This document shows, in pieces, positions 46,196 through 54,627 of a stretch of 64,000 bases of DNA (positions are counted from its first letter, which is position 1; each line of letters opens with the position of its first letter). The notes beneath the pieces are model-generated. The model ran no database searches. It was not told where the DNA came from and saw nothing but the letters and a program-made list of their open reading frames with translations. A program made the position numbers and the translations under genes. The stretch lies in the NCBI GenBank assembly GCA_963827065.1, contig CAWGZM010000008.1:186001-250000 (forward strand). Reading direction: 5' to 3'. The stretch is from JACVRW01 sp963827065. Lineage in GTDB: Bacteria; Actinomycetota; Thermoleophilia; Solirubrobacterales; Thermoleophilaceae.

Positions 46196-47409
46196 CTCGG
46201 AGCCTCGCTCATGTACTCGTCGAGCTTCGCCACCATCGCCTTTGCGAACTCCGGGTCGTTCACGTGCTCGTCCATCTCGACGAGCTCGACGCCCGCGCCG
46301 ACCTTGCGCAGCTCGTCGAAGAGCGCGGCGTCGGCCTCGGGATCGTGGAAGGGCTGGCCCTCCGCATCGATCATCGAGACACCGCCGAGCGGGATGAACA
46401 ACGCCGTCGGCCCCGTCGCCGCCGACAGCTTCGACGCGATCCGCCGCCCCAGCTCCGCGTTCTCATCCTTCGTCGTGCGCATCAACGTGATCGACGGGTT
46501 GTGGACGTACAGGTTGCGGTCCTCGAAGCGCTCCGGCACGGTGTCGCGCGCGCCGAAGTTGACCATGTCGAGCGCCCCCACCGAGACCACCTGGGGCAGC
46601 CCGAGGCGGCCCGCCATCTCGAGCCGGTCCGGCCCGGCCGACAGCACCCCACCCACGAGGTCGTCGCACAGCTCGGTCGTCGTCACGTCGAGGACGCCGC
46701 GCAGAAAGCCCGACTCCATGAGGCCCTCCATCGCCTGCCCGCCGACCCCCGTGGCGTGGAAGATGACCGGCTCGTAGCCGAGCCGCTCGAGCTCCTCGCG
46801 CGCGGTGGTGAGGCACGGCGTCGTGACGCCGAACATCGTCGCTCCCACCAGCGGGCGCTCCTCCGCGAGCTCCACTGGCGGGGCGCTCACCATTCCCGCC
46901 ATCGCCGCCGCCGCGTTGGCGAGGACGCGCGCCGACACGGAGTTGACCCCGGCCACGTCGGCCACCGAAGCCATCATCGCCACGTCGCGTGCGCCAACGT
47001 AGTCGCGCGTGTCGCCCGCCGCCATGGTCGAGACCATCAGCTTCGGCACGCCGACCGGCAGCGCTTGCATCGCGCGCGTGGCGATCGCCGTGTTGCCGGA
47101 GCCGCCCGCGGCCAGCACGCCGTCGATGCGGCCGTCGTCGTGAAGCCGCTTCGCCAGCACAGCGGCCGCGTCCGCCATCGCCGTGACCGCCGCGCCGCGG
47201 TCGCGCGCCTCCGCGAGCGCGCCCAGGTCCGCGCCCGTCCCCGCCGCTACCTCCTCGCGCGTGATGTCCGGCGTCGCGCGCGGCGGCTCGAGCGTCCCCA
47301 CGTCCGCCAGCAGGACGTCGACCCCGGCGTCCGTGAGCCGGTCGCGCAGGAACGCGTACTCGTCGCCCTTCGTATCGAGCGTCCCGATCAGCAGGACCGT
47401 CGGGCTCAT
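46192..47409 (-). CDS. Tm-1-like (UPF0261) ATP-binding domain protein, first paralogue
   Basis: 405 residues. TVLLIGTLDTKGDEYAFLRD opens the family, followed by AAGGSGNTAIATRAMQALPV, GVPKLMVSTMAAGDTRDYVG, VNSVSARVLANAAAAMAGM, MFGVTTPCLTTAREELE and FHATGVGGQAMEGLM. The plant homologue Tm-1 binds ATP through this domain; the bacterial role is unknown. It is flanked by a cupin gene and the PEP-hydrolase-like gene, overlapping both by 4 bases. A second paralogue lies in the divergent operon at 55530. Confidence 0.9.
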   Translation of the reverse strand: MSPTVLLIGTLDTKGDEYAFLRDRLTDAGVDVLLADVGTLEPPRATPDITREEVAAGTGADLGALAEARDRGAAVTAMADAAAVLAKRLHDDGRIDGVLAAGGSGNTAIATRAMQALPVGVPKLMVSTMAAGDTRDYVGARDVAMMASVADVAGVNSVSARVLANAAAAMAGMVSAPPVELAEERPLVGATMFGVTTPCLTTAREELERLGYEPVIFHATGVGGQAMEGLMESGFLRGVLDVTTTELCDDLVGGVLSAGPDRLEMAGRLGLPQVVSVGALDMVNFGARDTVPERFEDRNLYVHNPSITLMRTTKDENAELGRRIASKLSAATGPTALFIPLGGVSMIDAEGQPFHDPEADAALFDELRKVGAGVELVEMDEHVNDPEFAKAMVAKLDEYMSEAPR

Positions 47410-47816
47410 CCGCTCAGCGCCCAGTCCGGACCGGCCCCCTCACGGAAGTCGGGCAGGTCGCGAAGCGCCTTCTCAGCACCGCCCGGGTTGTAGAGCGCGA
47501 GCAGCCGCAGCGGCTGCCAGCCGGTGTTGACGGTCGAGTGGAACATCGCCGTCGGCACGTAGATCGTGTCGCCCGCCTTGATCGGGAAGCTGTTCTCCCC
47601 GCCGTCGTCGAGCATCTGCTCGCCCTCGCCGGCGAGCACGTAGAGGATCTCCTCCGACTCGGGGTGGTTGTGGCGCTCGTGGCCCTTGCCGGGCAGGAGC
47701 ACGACCTCGCCGAACGTCAGATTCGCGCCCTCGGTGTCGTCTGGGGTCACGAACCACTTGATCACGCCCCAGTCGAACGACTGGACCGGCTTGCTCGCCG
47801 CGTCGACGGCTTCCAT
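47406..47816 (-). CDS. Cupin-domain protein
   Basis: 136 residues from ATG 47816, 8 bases after GGAGG; a GTG at 47822 overlapping livF is too close to that site. One cupin barrel: GKGHERHNHPESEEILYVLAG (metal-binding His, His, Glu) and a second motif with YVPTAMFHSTVNTG (His). Likely a sugar isomerase/epimerase- or dioxygenase-like small cupin. It sits between livF and the Tm1-like gene and belongs to the transport-catabolic operon. Confidence 0.88.
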   Translation of the reverse strand: MEAVDAASKPVQSFDWGVIKWFVTPDDTEGANLTFGEVVLLPGKGHERHNHPESEEILYVLAGEGEQMLDDGGENSFPIKAGDTIYVPTAMFHSTVNTGWQPLRLLALYNPGGAEKALRDLPDFREGAGPDWALSG

Positions 47817-47818
47817 CC

Positions 47819-48553
47819 TCACTCCTCCGTGGCGATTGGCTCGACACCCAGGTAGCGGCGCTGGGCGTCCGGATCGTCCTGCAGCTCCGCGGCCGTCGTC
47901 TCGGCGGCGATCTGGCCGCCGACCATGACGAGCTGGCGCTCGGCGAGCGCCGTCGCCACGCCGAGCTTCTGCTCGACCACGAGCAGCGCGGTCCCTTCGG
48001 CGGCGAAGCCACGGATCGTCTCGACCAGGTCCTCGATGACAGCCGGGGCGAGCCCCTCCGAGGGCTCGTCCATGATCAGCAGCTTGGGGTTGAGGAGGAG
48101 CGCGCGCGCGATCGCGAGCATCTGCTGCTCGCCGCCCGAGAGCTGGGCGGCGCCGTTCTTGCGGCGCTCCTCTAGCCGTGGGAAGAGCTCGTAGATGCCC
48201 TTGGGCGTCCAACGCTTGCCGTTGCCGCGACCGGCGACGAGCTTCAAGTGCTCCTCCACGCTAAGGGAGGGGAACAGCCGCCGTCCCTGCGGCACGAAGC
48301 CGATGCCCGCCGCCGCGATCCGGTATGCCGGCTTCCCCATCAGCTCGCGGCCGCCGAAGCGCACCGAGCCGTCGGCCTTCGCGAGCAGCCCGGTGAGCGC
48401 GGCGCAGAGGGTCGACTTGCCCATCCCGTTGCGGCCGATCACGGCGACCGGCTCCTCGCCCATCTCGAAGCTGACGCCCTGCAGAACGTGGGCGGCGCCG
48501 TAGTAGCCGTTCAGGCCCTCGACCGCGAGCAGCTCGTCAGGCACCGCCGTCAC
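47819..48553 (-). CDS. livF: Branched-chain amino-acid-type ABC transporter ATP-binding protein LivF
   Basis: 244 residues. Walker A GRNGMGKST, Q-loop FVPQGRRLFPSLSVEEHL, signature LSGGEQQMLAIARAL, Walker B LLIMDEPSEGLAP. GYYGAAHVLQGVSFEM is the standard LivF N terminus. It overlaps livG by 17 bases. LivFGHMJ-type systems import amino acids but also amides, urea and aromatic acids; given the neighbouring sugar-type enzymes the cargo here may not be an amino acid. Confidence 0.9.
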   Translation of the reverse strand: MTAVPDELLAVEGLNGYYGAAHVLQGVSFEMGEEPVAVIGRNGMGKSTLCAALTGLLAKADGSVRFGGRELMGKPAYRIAAAGIGFVPQGRRLFPSLSVEEHLKLVAGRGNGKRWTPKGIYELFPRLEERRKNGAAQLSGGEQQMLAIARALLLNPKLLIMDEPSEGLAPAVIEDLVETIRGFAAEGTALLVVEQKLGVATALAERQLVMVGGQIAAETTAAELQDDPDAQRRYLGVEPIATEE

Positions 48554-49319
48554 CGCTCCCCAGGTAGAGCTCGTGCACGGTCTCGTTGGCGCGGATCTCG
48601 TCCGGCGTCCCCTCCACGAGCACGCTGCCGTTGTGCATCATCGTGACCCAGCCGGCCACGCCGAGCGCCACGTCCATGTCGTGCTCGATCAGAATCAGCG
48701 TGATCTCGGGGTCGAGCTCGCGCAGCATCTCGGTCAGACGCACGCGCTCGACGCGCGAGAGGCCGGCCGCGGGCTCGTCGAGCATCATGAGCTTGGGGTC
48801 GGTGGCGCGTGCCATGCCGACCTCGAGCTGGCGCTGCTCGCCGTGCGAGAGCTCGCCGACCGTCCGGTCGAGAGTGTCCTCGAGTCCGACGCGCTCGGCC
48901 ATCGAGCGGGCGCGCTCGCGCATCTCGCCGTCCGCCTTGGTGCGCACCGGTCGCAGGTGCCCCGAGCGCACTCCGAGGAGGGCGAGGTAGAGGTTGTCCT
49001 CGACCGACATGCCGAGGAAGAGCCTCGAAGTCTGAAAGGTGCGCGACAGGCCGAGCCGGGCGCGCTTGCGCGCCGGCTCGAGCGTCACGTCCCGGCCGAA
49101 CAGCTCGATCGTCCCCGACGTCGGCGGGAACTCGCCCGAGATCACGTTGAAGAGCGTGGTCTTGCCGGCGCCGTTCGGACCAAGGATGGCCCGGCGCTCG
49201 CCGGGCCGGATATCGAGGTCCACGTCGCGAACGGCGTGGACCCCGCCGAAGCGCCGGCCGACCCCCCTGAGGCGGAGGATCGACTCGGCGCTGTCGGTGG
49301 TTTGTGCTGCTGCTTCCAC
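48537..49319 (-). CDS. livG: Branched-chain amino-acid-type ABC transporter ATP-binding protein LivG
   Basis: 260 residues from GTG 49319, after GGAGAG. Walker A GPNGAGKTT, LGLSRTFQTSRLFLGMSV, signature LSHGEQRQLEVGMA (His in place of Gly, normal for LivG), Walker B LMMLDEPAAGLS and LILIEHDMDVALGVA. It lies 10 bases after the binding-protein gene and overlaps livF. Confidence 0.9.
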   Translation of the reverse strand: MEAAAQTTDSAESILRLRGVGRRFGGVHAVRDVDLDIRPGERRAILGPNGAGKTTLFNVISGEFPPTSGTIELFGRDVTLEPARKRARLGLSRTFQTSRLFLGMSVEDNLYLALLGVRSGHLRPVRTKADGEMRERARSMAERVGLEDTLDRTVGELSHGEQRQLEVGMARATDPKLMMLDEPAAGLSRVERVRLTEMLRELDPEITLILIEHDMDVALGVAGWVTMMHNGSVLVEGTPDEIRANETVHELYLGSGDGGA

Positions 49320-49329
49320 TTCTCTCCGA

Positions 49330-50757
49330 TTACTTGGAGAAGTCGACCGCTTCGGCCTTGCCCACCCAGGAGGGCGGGTCCTTCTTCTCGCAGACCGGGT
49401 TCTCACGATCCGGTGCGGGAGTCTCGGGGCTGAAGAAGCCGCCGAACGTCTGGTCCACGGCAGGGATCTGCCGGAACGTCTGGACGTCCGGGGTTCCGTC
49501 GTTGTTTGCGTCGGCAACGATCCGCTTGACGTAGTTGTCGGCGATCCCGTTGCGGTTGTCGTCGAGCTCGATCTGGCCGTAGGCCGCGTCGAGCTGGATG
49601 TCCTTCAGCGCGTTCTGCAGCTCCTTCTGCCCGCCGCCGATGTTGCCGTCGACGTTCTCGAGGCCCTGCAGCAGCGCCTCGGCTGCGTTGTAGTAGTTGT
49701 AGACGAACACCGAGGAGGCGAGCGGAGCGATCTCCGGGTACACCGCCTCGATCTCCTTCACGTACGCCTGCGCCTCGGGCGTGGTCGAGTCGCCGGCGGT
49801 CGGGCCGGCGGTAATCGCGCCGACCAGCCGCGGGCCGACCTCCTTGAGCACGAGCGGGTCGTCGAAGAAGACGTTGCCCATGACCTTCTTGGGATCGATC
49901 TTGCCCTTCTGCTGCTCGTACTGCTTGAGGAACGAGATCAGGCCTGAGCCGCCGATGCCCACGTAGAGGCCGTCGACGTCATCGGGGATCTGCGAGATGA
50001 AGGACGAGTAGTCCTTCTCGCCGAGCGGCGGCCACACGCGGTTCGTGACGTCTCCGCCGATCGCACAGAACTCGGCCACGAATCCGGCGAGCGACGTGTA
50101 GGGGAACGAGTAGTCGTCGCCCACGATCGCCGCCTTGCGCCAGCCCAGCTCGTTGTACGCGTAGTCGCCCAGTCCGGCCGACCACTGAGCTCCGTCCGTG
50201 TGGTAGCGGAAGAAGTTGGGCGCCCGCACCTTGAGCGTGGCGTCCTGCGCGCCGGAGGTCCCGTTCACGAACGTCTGGTCCGGGTGCTCCTTGGCGTAGT
50301 TGGCCACCGCGATGCCCTCGTCGCCCGAGAGCGGGCCGATGAGTATGTCCGCGTCCTCCTGCTCCATCAGCCGGCGGGTCTCCTCGATGGCCTTGTCGGC
50401 CGTGTCGTCGGCACAGCCGTAGCCGACGATCTCAATATCCTTCCCGGCAACCTTCGCTCCGGTGATTCCGTCGCTCGGCTTGTCGGGGTTCTTGGCCTTG
50501 GCGCCGCGATTGATCATGGGCACCTGGGCCCCGGCGATGTCCGGCTCGTAGAACGCGCCGAACGCGCCCTCGCAGTCGGACAGGATCCCGATCTTGATCG
50601 TGCCCCCACCGCCGCCGCCGCTGGTATCGGCGGCCTGATCGCCGCCTCCACCATCATCGTCATCGTCGTCGCCGCAGCCGATGGCCACCAGCGTCAGGGC
50701 CAGGACTGCGGCGATGAGCACCGCCAGCCAGGGCCGTCTGTGACTACGGTCCGTCAT
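49330..50757 (-). CDS. Liv-type ABC transporter substrate-binding lipoprotein
   Basis: 475 residues. The lipoprotein signal ends in the lipobox VAIGC (Cys 28), followed by an Asp/Gly-rich linker (GDDDDDDGGGGDQ). The mature protein is a type I periplasmic-binding fold: GTIKIGILSDCEGAFGAFYE, ADILIGPLSGDEGIAVANYA, VNGTSGAQDATL and AAIVGDDYSFPYTSLAGF. It delivers the unknown ligand to LivHM. It is longer than LivJ (about 370) because of insertions and a long C terminus with a Cys (NPVCEKKDPP). Confidence 0.88.
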   Translation of the reverse strand: MTDRSHRRPWLAVLIAAVLALTLVAIGCGDDDDDDGGGGDQAADTSGGGGGGTIKIGILSDCEGAFGAFYEPDIAGAQVPMINRGAKAKNPDKPSDGITGAKVAGKDIEIVGYGCADDTADKAIEETRRLMEQEDADILIGPLSGDEGIAVANYAKEHPDQTFVNGTSGAQDATLKVRAPNFFRYHTDGAQWSAGLGDYAYNELGWRKAAIVGDDYSFPYTSLAGFVAEFCAIGGDVTNRVWPPLGEKDYSSFISQIPDDVDGLYVGIGGSGLISFLKQYEQQKGKIDPKKVMGNVFFDDPLVLKEVGPRLVGAITAGPTAGDSTTPEAQAYVKEIEAVYPEIAPLASSVFVYNYYNAAEALLQGLENVDGNIGGGQKELQNALKDIQLDAAYGQIELDDNRNGIADNYVKRIVADANNDGTPDVQTFRQIPAVDQTFGGFFSPETPAPDRENPVCEKKDPPSWVGKAEAVDFSK

Positions 50758-50835
50758 TCCCTCTCCTCACTCTCCTCTGTCGCTTGGACATCTCCGCCCC
50801 CCGGTCTCCTTAGAACTTCGTGGGCTCCTCCTAAG

Positions 50836-51928
50836 TCACCTGCTCACCTGTCCTGGCTCCAACGGCTCCTGGACCGGCGGCCCCTCTGGTGCCGCCGGTC
50901 CAGCGCGTGGGCGCCCACCCCCGAGGGCGCCGATCAGCCGCTCCTTCCCCCTGTCCCAGATGCCGACCAGGCCACCGGGAGAGACAAGGACGATCACAAG
51001 GAACACGATGCCGATGAGCGTGTTGAAGCGCTCGGGTCCCAGGAAGCTGCCGATGTCCGGGGTCCACTCGCGCGAATAGTTGTCGAGCAGCGCGAAGAAG
51101 ATCGCTCCGACCCACGCGCCCTCGAGCCTGTAGAGGCCTCCGATGACCGCGATGACGAGGACGTCGATGGTCTGGCCGAGCGCTATCGAGCCCGGAGAGA
51201 TGCGCCGGTTGTACCAAACCGAGAGGATCCCGGCGACGCCAGCGATCAGGGCCGCGGCGGCGAACGCCAGCGTGCGGTGGAGCGTCACGTTGTAGCCGAG
51301 TGCGCGCATCCGGGTGGGGTCGTCGCGCATGCCCTGCATCGCCATGCCGAACGGGGTGCGGGCCAGGTACCGGATCAGGAAGAAGACGATCACGGACGCC
51401 GCGAGCGTCACGTAGAACAGGCGCGACGGGTCTTCCGTCGGGTTCCCCACGAGGCTCGGCAGGTCGACGTTGTTGACGCCCCCGAAGCCCGACAGCTGGG
51501 TGACCTGGCTGAAGAAGTAGTAGACCAGGACCCCGAACGCCAGAGTGATCATCAGGAAGTAGATGCCCTCGCTCCGCGCCGCGACGGCGCCGAAGAACAG
51601 TCCCACGAGGCCCGCGACACCGACGGCCACGATCACCGCCACCCAGGGCGACCAGGCGACGTCAAGGCCGCCGTCTGCCGCCACCAGGTTGGCCATCGTG
51701 AAGCCCGCGACTGCGTAGAGGCCGACCTGACCCGAGCGAAACCATCCCGGCGTAACTCGAGAGGAAGATCAGGCTCGCGGCGGCGATCCCGAGCCAGAGC
51801 GCCTTCGTGAGGATCACGCTCACGAAGAAGTCCGAGAAGATCAGCGGCGCGAACAGGAAGAGCAGGCCGGTCACGCCGACGACCGCCACCGTGATCGGGT
51901 CGAGCCCGCGCGGGAGGCGGGCGCTCAC
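50836..51928 (-). pseudogene. livM: livM permease gene interrupted by a one-base frameshift
   Basis: From GTG 51928 the product reads as LivM (ITVAVVGVTGLLFLFAPLIF ... LIFLSSYAGMVSLG). At about 51730 one extra base (A on the plus strand, T in the coding strand between GGG and CAG) shifts the frame. The expected continuation QVGLYAVAGFTMANL is encoded perfectly in the next frame and runs without further damage to 50836, through GIYFLMITLAFGVLVYYF and the EAA-like loop YLARTPFGMAMQGMRDDPTR. Without the extra base the gene would be intact at about 363 residues. It is either a very recent mutation or a sequencing/assembly error. It overlaps livH in GTGA. Confidence 0.88.
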
Positions 51929-53049
51929 GCGGGTCTCCCGAAAAGGCCGAGCGGCTTCACGGCCAGGACGACCACGAGCAGCGCGAACGTCAGCAGGATC
52001 GAGTAGTTCGTGAGGTCAGTGTCGCCGAAGACGAGGTAGACGTCCGCGTAGGCGTCGACGAGCCCGAGAAGGAGCGCGCCGATCGCAGCGCCGCCAAGGC
52101 TGCCCATACCTCCGATGATCACCACGATCAGCGAGCTGAGCAAGAACGACGCGTCCTCGCCTGGCTCGAGCGCGATCATCGTGCCGCCGAGCCCACCGCC
52201 GATGCCGGCGAGCATGGCGCCGAGGAAGAAGGCCACGCCGAACACGATCGGGATGTTGATGCCGAGCGCCGAAACCATGTCGCGATCGTCCACCCCGGCG
52301 CGGACGATCAGGCCGAAGCGCGTTCGTTTGATCAGCCACCACAGGCCGATGCCGATGATGAGTGCGGCGCCGGTGACGATCACGAGCCGGAAGAAGCCGT
52401 ACTGGACACCGAACAGCTCCACGCTCTCGGGCCAGTTCGACGGCGGCTTGATGTCCTTCGCGATGCCGCCGAACTGGGCCAGCATCTGGTCCGCCAGGAT
52501 CACCGAGATCGCGATCGTGATCAGCGCCTGGCGCAGGTCCTGGCCCTGGTTCCAGCGCAAGAAGACCTGTTGGATCAGGAGCCCCACGAAGCCGATCGCG
52601 ACAGCCGCGAGCAGGATCGGCACGAGCCAGCCGAAGAGGTCGTAGTCGGACGCGCCGCCGGAGGGCGAGCTGAGACTCAGGTTCAGGCCCTCGGTCTCCT
52701 TCTCGAACCAGCCCTTCTGCATCTCGAAGGCGAGATATCCGCCCAGCAGGTACAGCGAGCCGTGCGCCATGTTCACGACCCGCATGAGCCCGAAGATCAG
52801 CGTGAAGCCGCTCGCCACTACGAAATAGAGCGCGGCCAGCGTGATGCCGTTCAGCGACACCGTCCAGAACTGGCGCAGGTCGCCGAGTCCCTTGGCGAGG
52901 ATCCAACCCACGCCGAGGAAGATCGCCGCGCCGCCGATCACCCGAGGGAGATAGCGGTAGCCGGAAACGATCTCGGCGGTCGGCACTTCGCTTGCGGCGC
53001 TGCCGCGTCTCAGAGGTAGACGCATGCTTGACACGTATTGAAAACTCAT
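51925..53049 (-). CDS. livH: Branched-chain amino-acid-type ABC transporter permease LivH
   Basis: About 374 residues from ATG 53049 (AGGGA upstream); ATG 53025 is the alternative. Eight or so helices. Family landmarks are NGITLAALYFVVASGFTLIF, GLMRVVNMAHGSLYLLGGYL, VDDRDMVSALGINIPIVFGV and GGMGSLGGAAIGALLLGLVD. An insertion of about 35 residues after the third helix (KETEGLNLSLSSPSGGASDY) is longer than in E. coli LivH. It is the first gene of the leftward operon. Confidence 0.87.
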   Translation of the reverse strand: MSFQYVSSMRLPLRRGSAASEVPTAEIVSGYRYLPRVIGGAAIFLGVGWILAKGLGDLRQFWTVSLNGITLAALYFVVASGFTLIFGLMRVVNMAHGSLYLLGGYLAFEMQKGWFEKETEGLNLSLSSPSGGASDYDLFGWLVPILLAAVAIGFVGLLIQQVFLRWNQGQDLRQALITIAISVILADQMLAQFGGIAKDIKPPSNWPESVELFGVQYGFFRLVIVTGAALIIGIGLWWLIKRTRFGLIVRAGVDDRDMVSALGINIPIVFGVAFFLGAMLAGIGGGLGGTMIALEPGEDASFLLSSLIVVIIGGMGSLGGAAIGALLLGLVDAYADVYLVFGDTDLTNYSILLTFALLVVVLAVKPLGLFGRPA

Positions 53050-53067
53050 GCAGAGTTCCCTGTCAAG
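53027..53067. promoter_or_regulatory. Divergent control region with CTTGACA / TGTCAAG inverted repeat
   Basis: CTTGACA (53027-53033) and TGTCAAG (53061-53067) are perfect inverse copies 27 bases apart, in the short region between livH and the FAD-oxidase gene. On the minus strand TTGACA at 53066-53061 could itself be a -35 box. A second symmetry, TTAAG (53093-53097) / CTTAA (53102-53106), lies next to the FAD-oxidase ribosome-binding site. A DeoR regulator is encoded in the rightward operon and is a candidate binder. Confidence 0.45.
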
Positions 53068-53114
53068 TCCTGAAGGGACATGATGGCTTTTGTTAAGCAG
53101 CCTTAAGGAGCGTC

Positions 53115-54587
53115 GTGGCCTCGGGCGTCCCGCTTTCAACGGAGTACGGAACGGTCGCGAGCGACCCCGACTCGCTGGCCCGGCTCCATAGCGAAATCGC
53201 CTCCGAGCTCGGCGAGGAGGCCGTGACGAGCGCGCCGGAGCGCCTCGACGCCTACACCGCCGACACTTACTGGCTGGCCCTCCATGCACGCGCCGCGGGC
53301 ACCCCGATCGGCCGACCCGAGCTCGTCGTGACACCACGCGACGAGGCCGGGGTCGCGACCGTCCTACGCGTCGCAGACGCCAATCGGGTGCCCGTGGTCG
53401 CGTGGGGCGGGGGCTCGGGCACGCAGGGCGGGTCGGTCCCGGTGAGCGGGGGCGTCGTGCTCGACCTCACCGGGCTCGACCGGATCGTCGAGATAGACGA
53501 GCGCTCGCTGACGGTCACCTGCGAGCCCGGCGTCAACGGGCGCCGGCTCGAGCGCGAGCTGAACGAGCGCGGCCTGATGCTCCCCCACTACCCCGCCTCA
53601 GAGGAGTGGGCGACGGTCGGCGGCTACGTGGCGGCGCGCGGCTCGGGAGTGCTCTCGACCCGCTACGGCAAGATCGAGGACCTCGTCCTCAACATGCGCG
53701 TGGCGCTCGCCGGCGGCGAGGTGATCGAGACCGTCGAGGTGCCCCGCCACGCGGTCGGGCCTGAGCTGACGCAGCTGTTCGTCGGCTCCGAGGGGACGCT
53801 CGGCGTGATCACCCGGGTGACGCTCGAGATCGTGCCGCTGCCAGCGCTGCGCCGGTTCGCGACCGTGCGCTTCCCCGACATCGGCGCCGGCGTCGAGGCG
53901 GTCCGGCGCGCGCTCTCGGTCGGCGCGCGGCCGTCCGTGGTGCGCATGTACGACGACGAGGCCACGCGGCTCGCCTTCTCGCCGGTCGTCGGCCAGGAGC
54001 TCGACGGCGCCTGCACGGTGTTCGCCTTCGAGGGCGGCGACGCGGACCTGGTGAGCGCCGAGGCGAACGCGACGCTCGCGCTCGCCAGCGAGGCGGGCGC
54101 CGAGCAGCTCGACCCCGAGCTCGGCCAGATCTGGTGGGACCGCCGCTACGACTTCTACCACCCGCCACACCAGCCGGAGCTGCCCTCGATCTGGGGCACG
54201 ATCGACGTCGTCGCGACCTACAGCCGCATCGAGGCGGTCTACGACGCGCTGCGCGCAGCGGTCAAGGACCCGTTCGCGGACACGGACCTCCAGCTGCGCA
54301 TGCACTTCTCCCACTGGTACGCGTGGGGCACGATGATCTACGCCCGCTTCGTCGTCCCGGACGGCGGCGGCGGCCCCGAGGCCGTCGAATTGCACGACCG
54401 GATCTGGGCGGAGGGGCTCGCGGCGGCGTTCTCCGCCGGAGCCGTGATGAACGATCACCACGGCGTCGGGCTGAAGCTCGCGCCGTACATGGAGCGCCAG
54501 CACGGCAAGTCGCTCGACACGCTGCGGCGCGTCAAGGCCGCGCTCGATCCCAACGGGATCATGAACCCGGGCAAGCTCGGGCTATGA
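53115..54587 (+). CDS. FAD-binding oxidase/dehydrogenase (GlcD / alkyl-DHAP-synthase-like, VAO family)
   Basis: 490 residues from GTG 53115 with AAGGAG upstream. The PCMH-type FAD domain contains VPVVAWGGGSGTQGGSVPVSG, LTVTCEPGVNGRRLE, LPHYPASEEWATVGGYVAAR and LFVGSEGTLGVITRVTLEI. The C-terminal cap ends LRRVKAALDPNGIMNPGKLG, the standard GlcD/AGPS ending. Such enzymes oxidise 2-hydroxyacids, sugar acids or alditols. First gene of the rightward catabolic operon. Confidence 0.9.
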   Translation: MASGVPLSTEYGTVASDPDSLARLHSEIASELGEEAVTSAPERLDAYTADTYWLALHARAAGTPIGRPELVVTPRDEAGVATVLRVADANRVPVVAWGGGSGTQGGSVPVSGGVVLDLTGLDRIVEIDERSLTVTCEPGVNGRRLERELNERGLMLPHYPASEEWATVGGYVAARGSGVLSTRYGKIEDLVLNMRVALAGGEVIETVEVPRHAVGPELTQLFVGSEGTLGVITRVTLEIVPLPALRRFATVRFPDIGAGVEAVRRALSVGARPSVVRMYDDEATRLAFSPVVGQELDGACTVFAFEGGDADLVSAEANATLALASEAGAEQLDPELGQIWWDRRYDFYHPPHQPELPSIWGTIDVVATYSRIEAVYDALRAAVKDPFADTDLQLRMHFSHWYAWGTMIYARFVVPDGGGGPEAVELHDRIWAEGLAAAFSAGAVMNDHHGVGLKLAPYMERQHGKSLDTLRRVKAALDPNGIMNPGKLGL

Positions 54588-54627
54588 GGAGGCCTCCCCG
54601 GGAGGCAGCTACAGGAGAGGAGACCAC

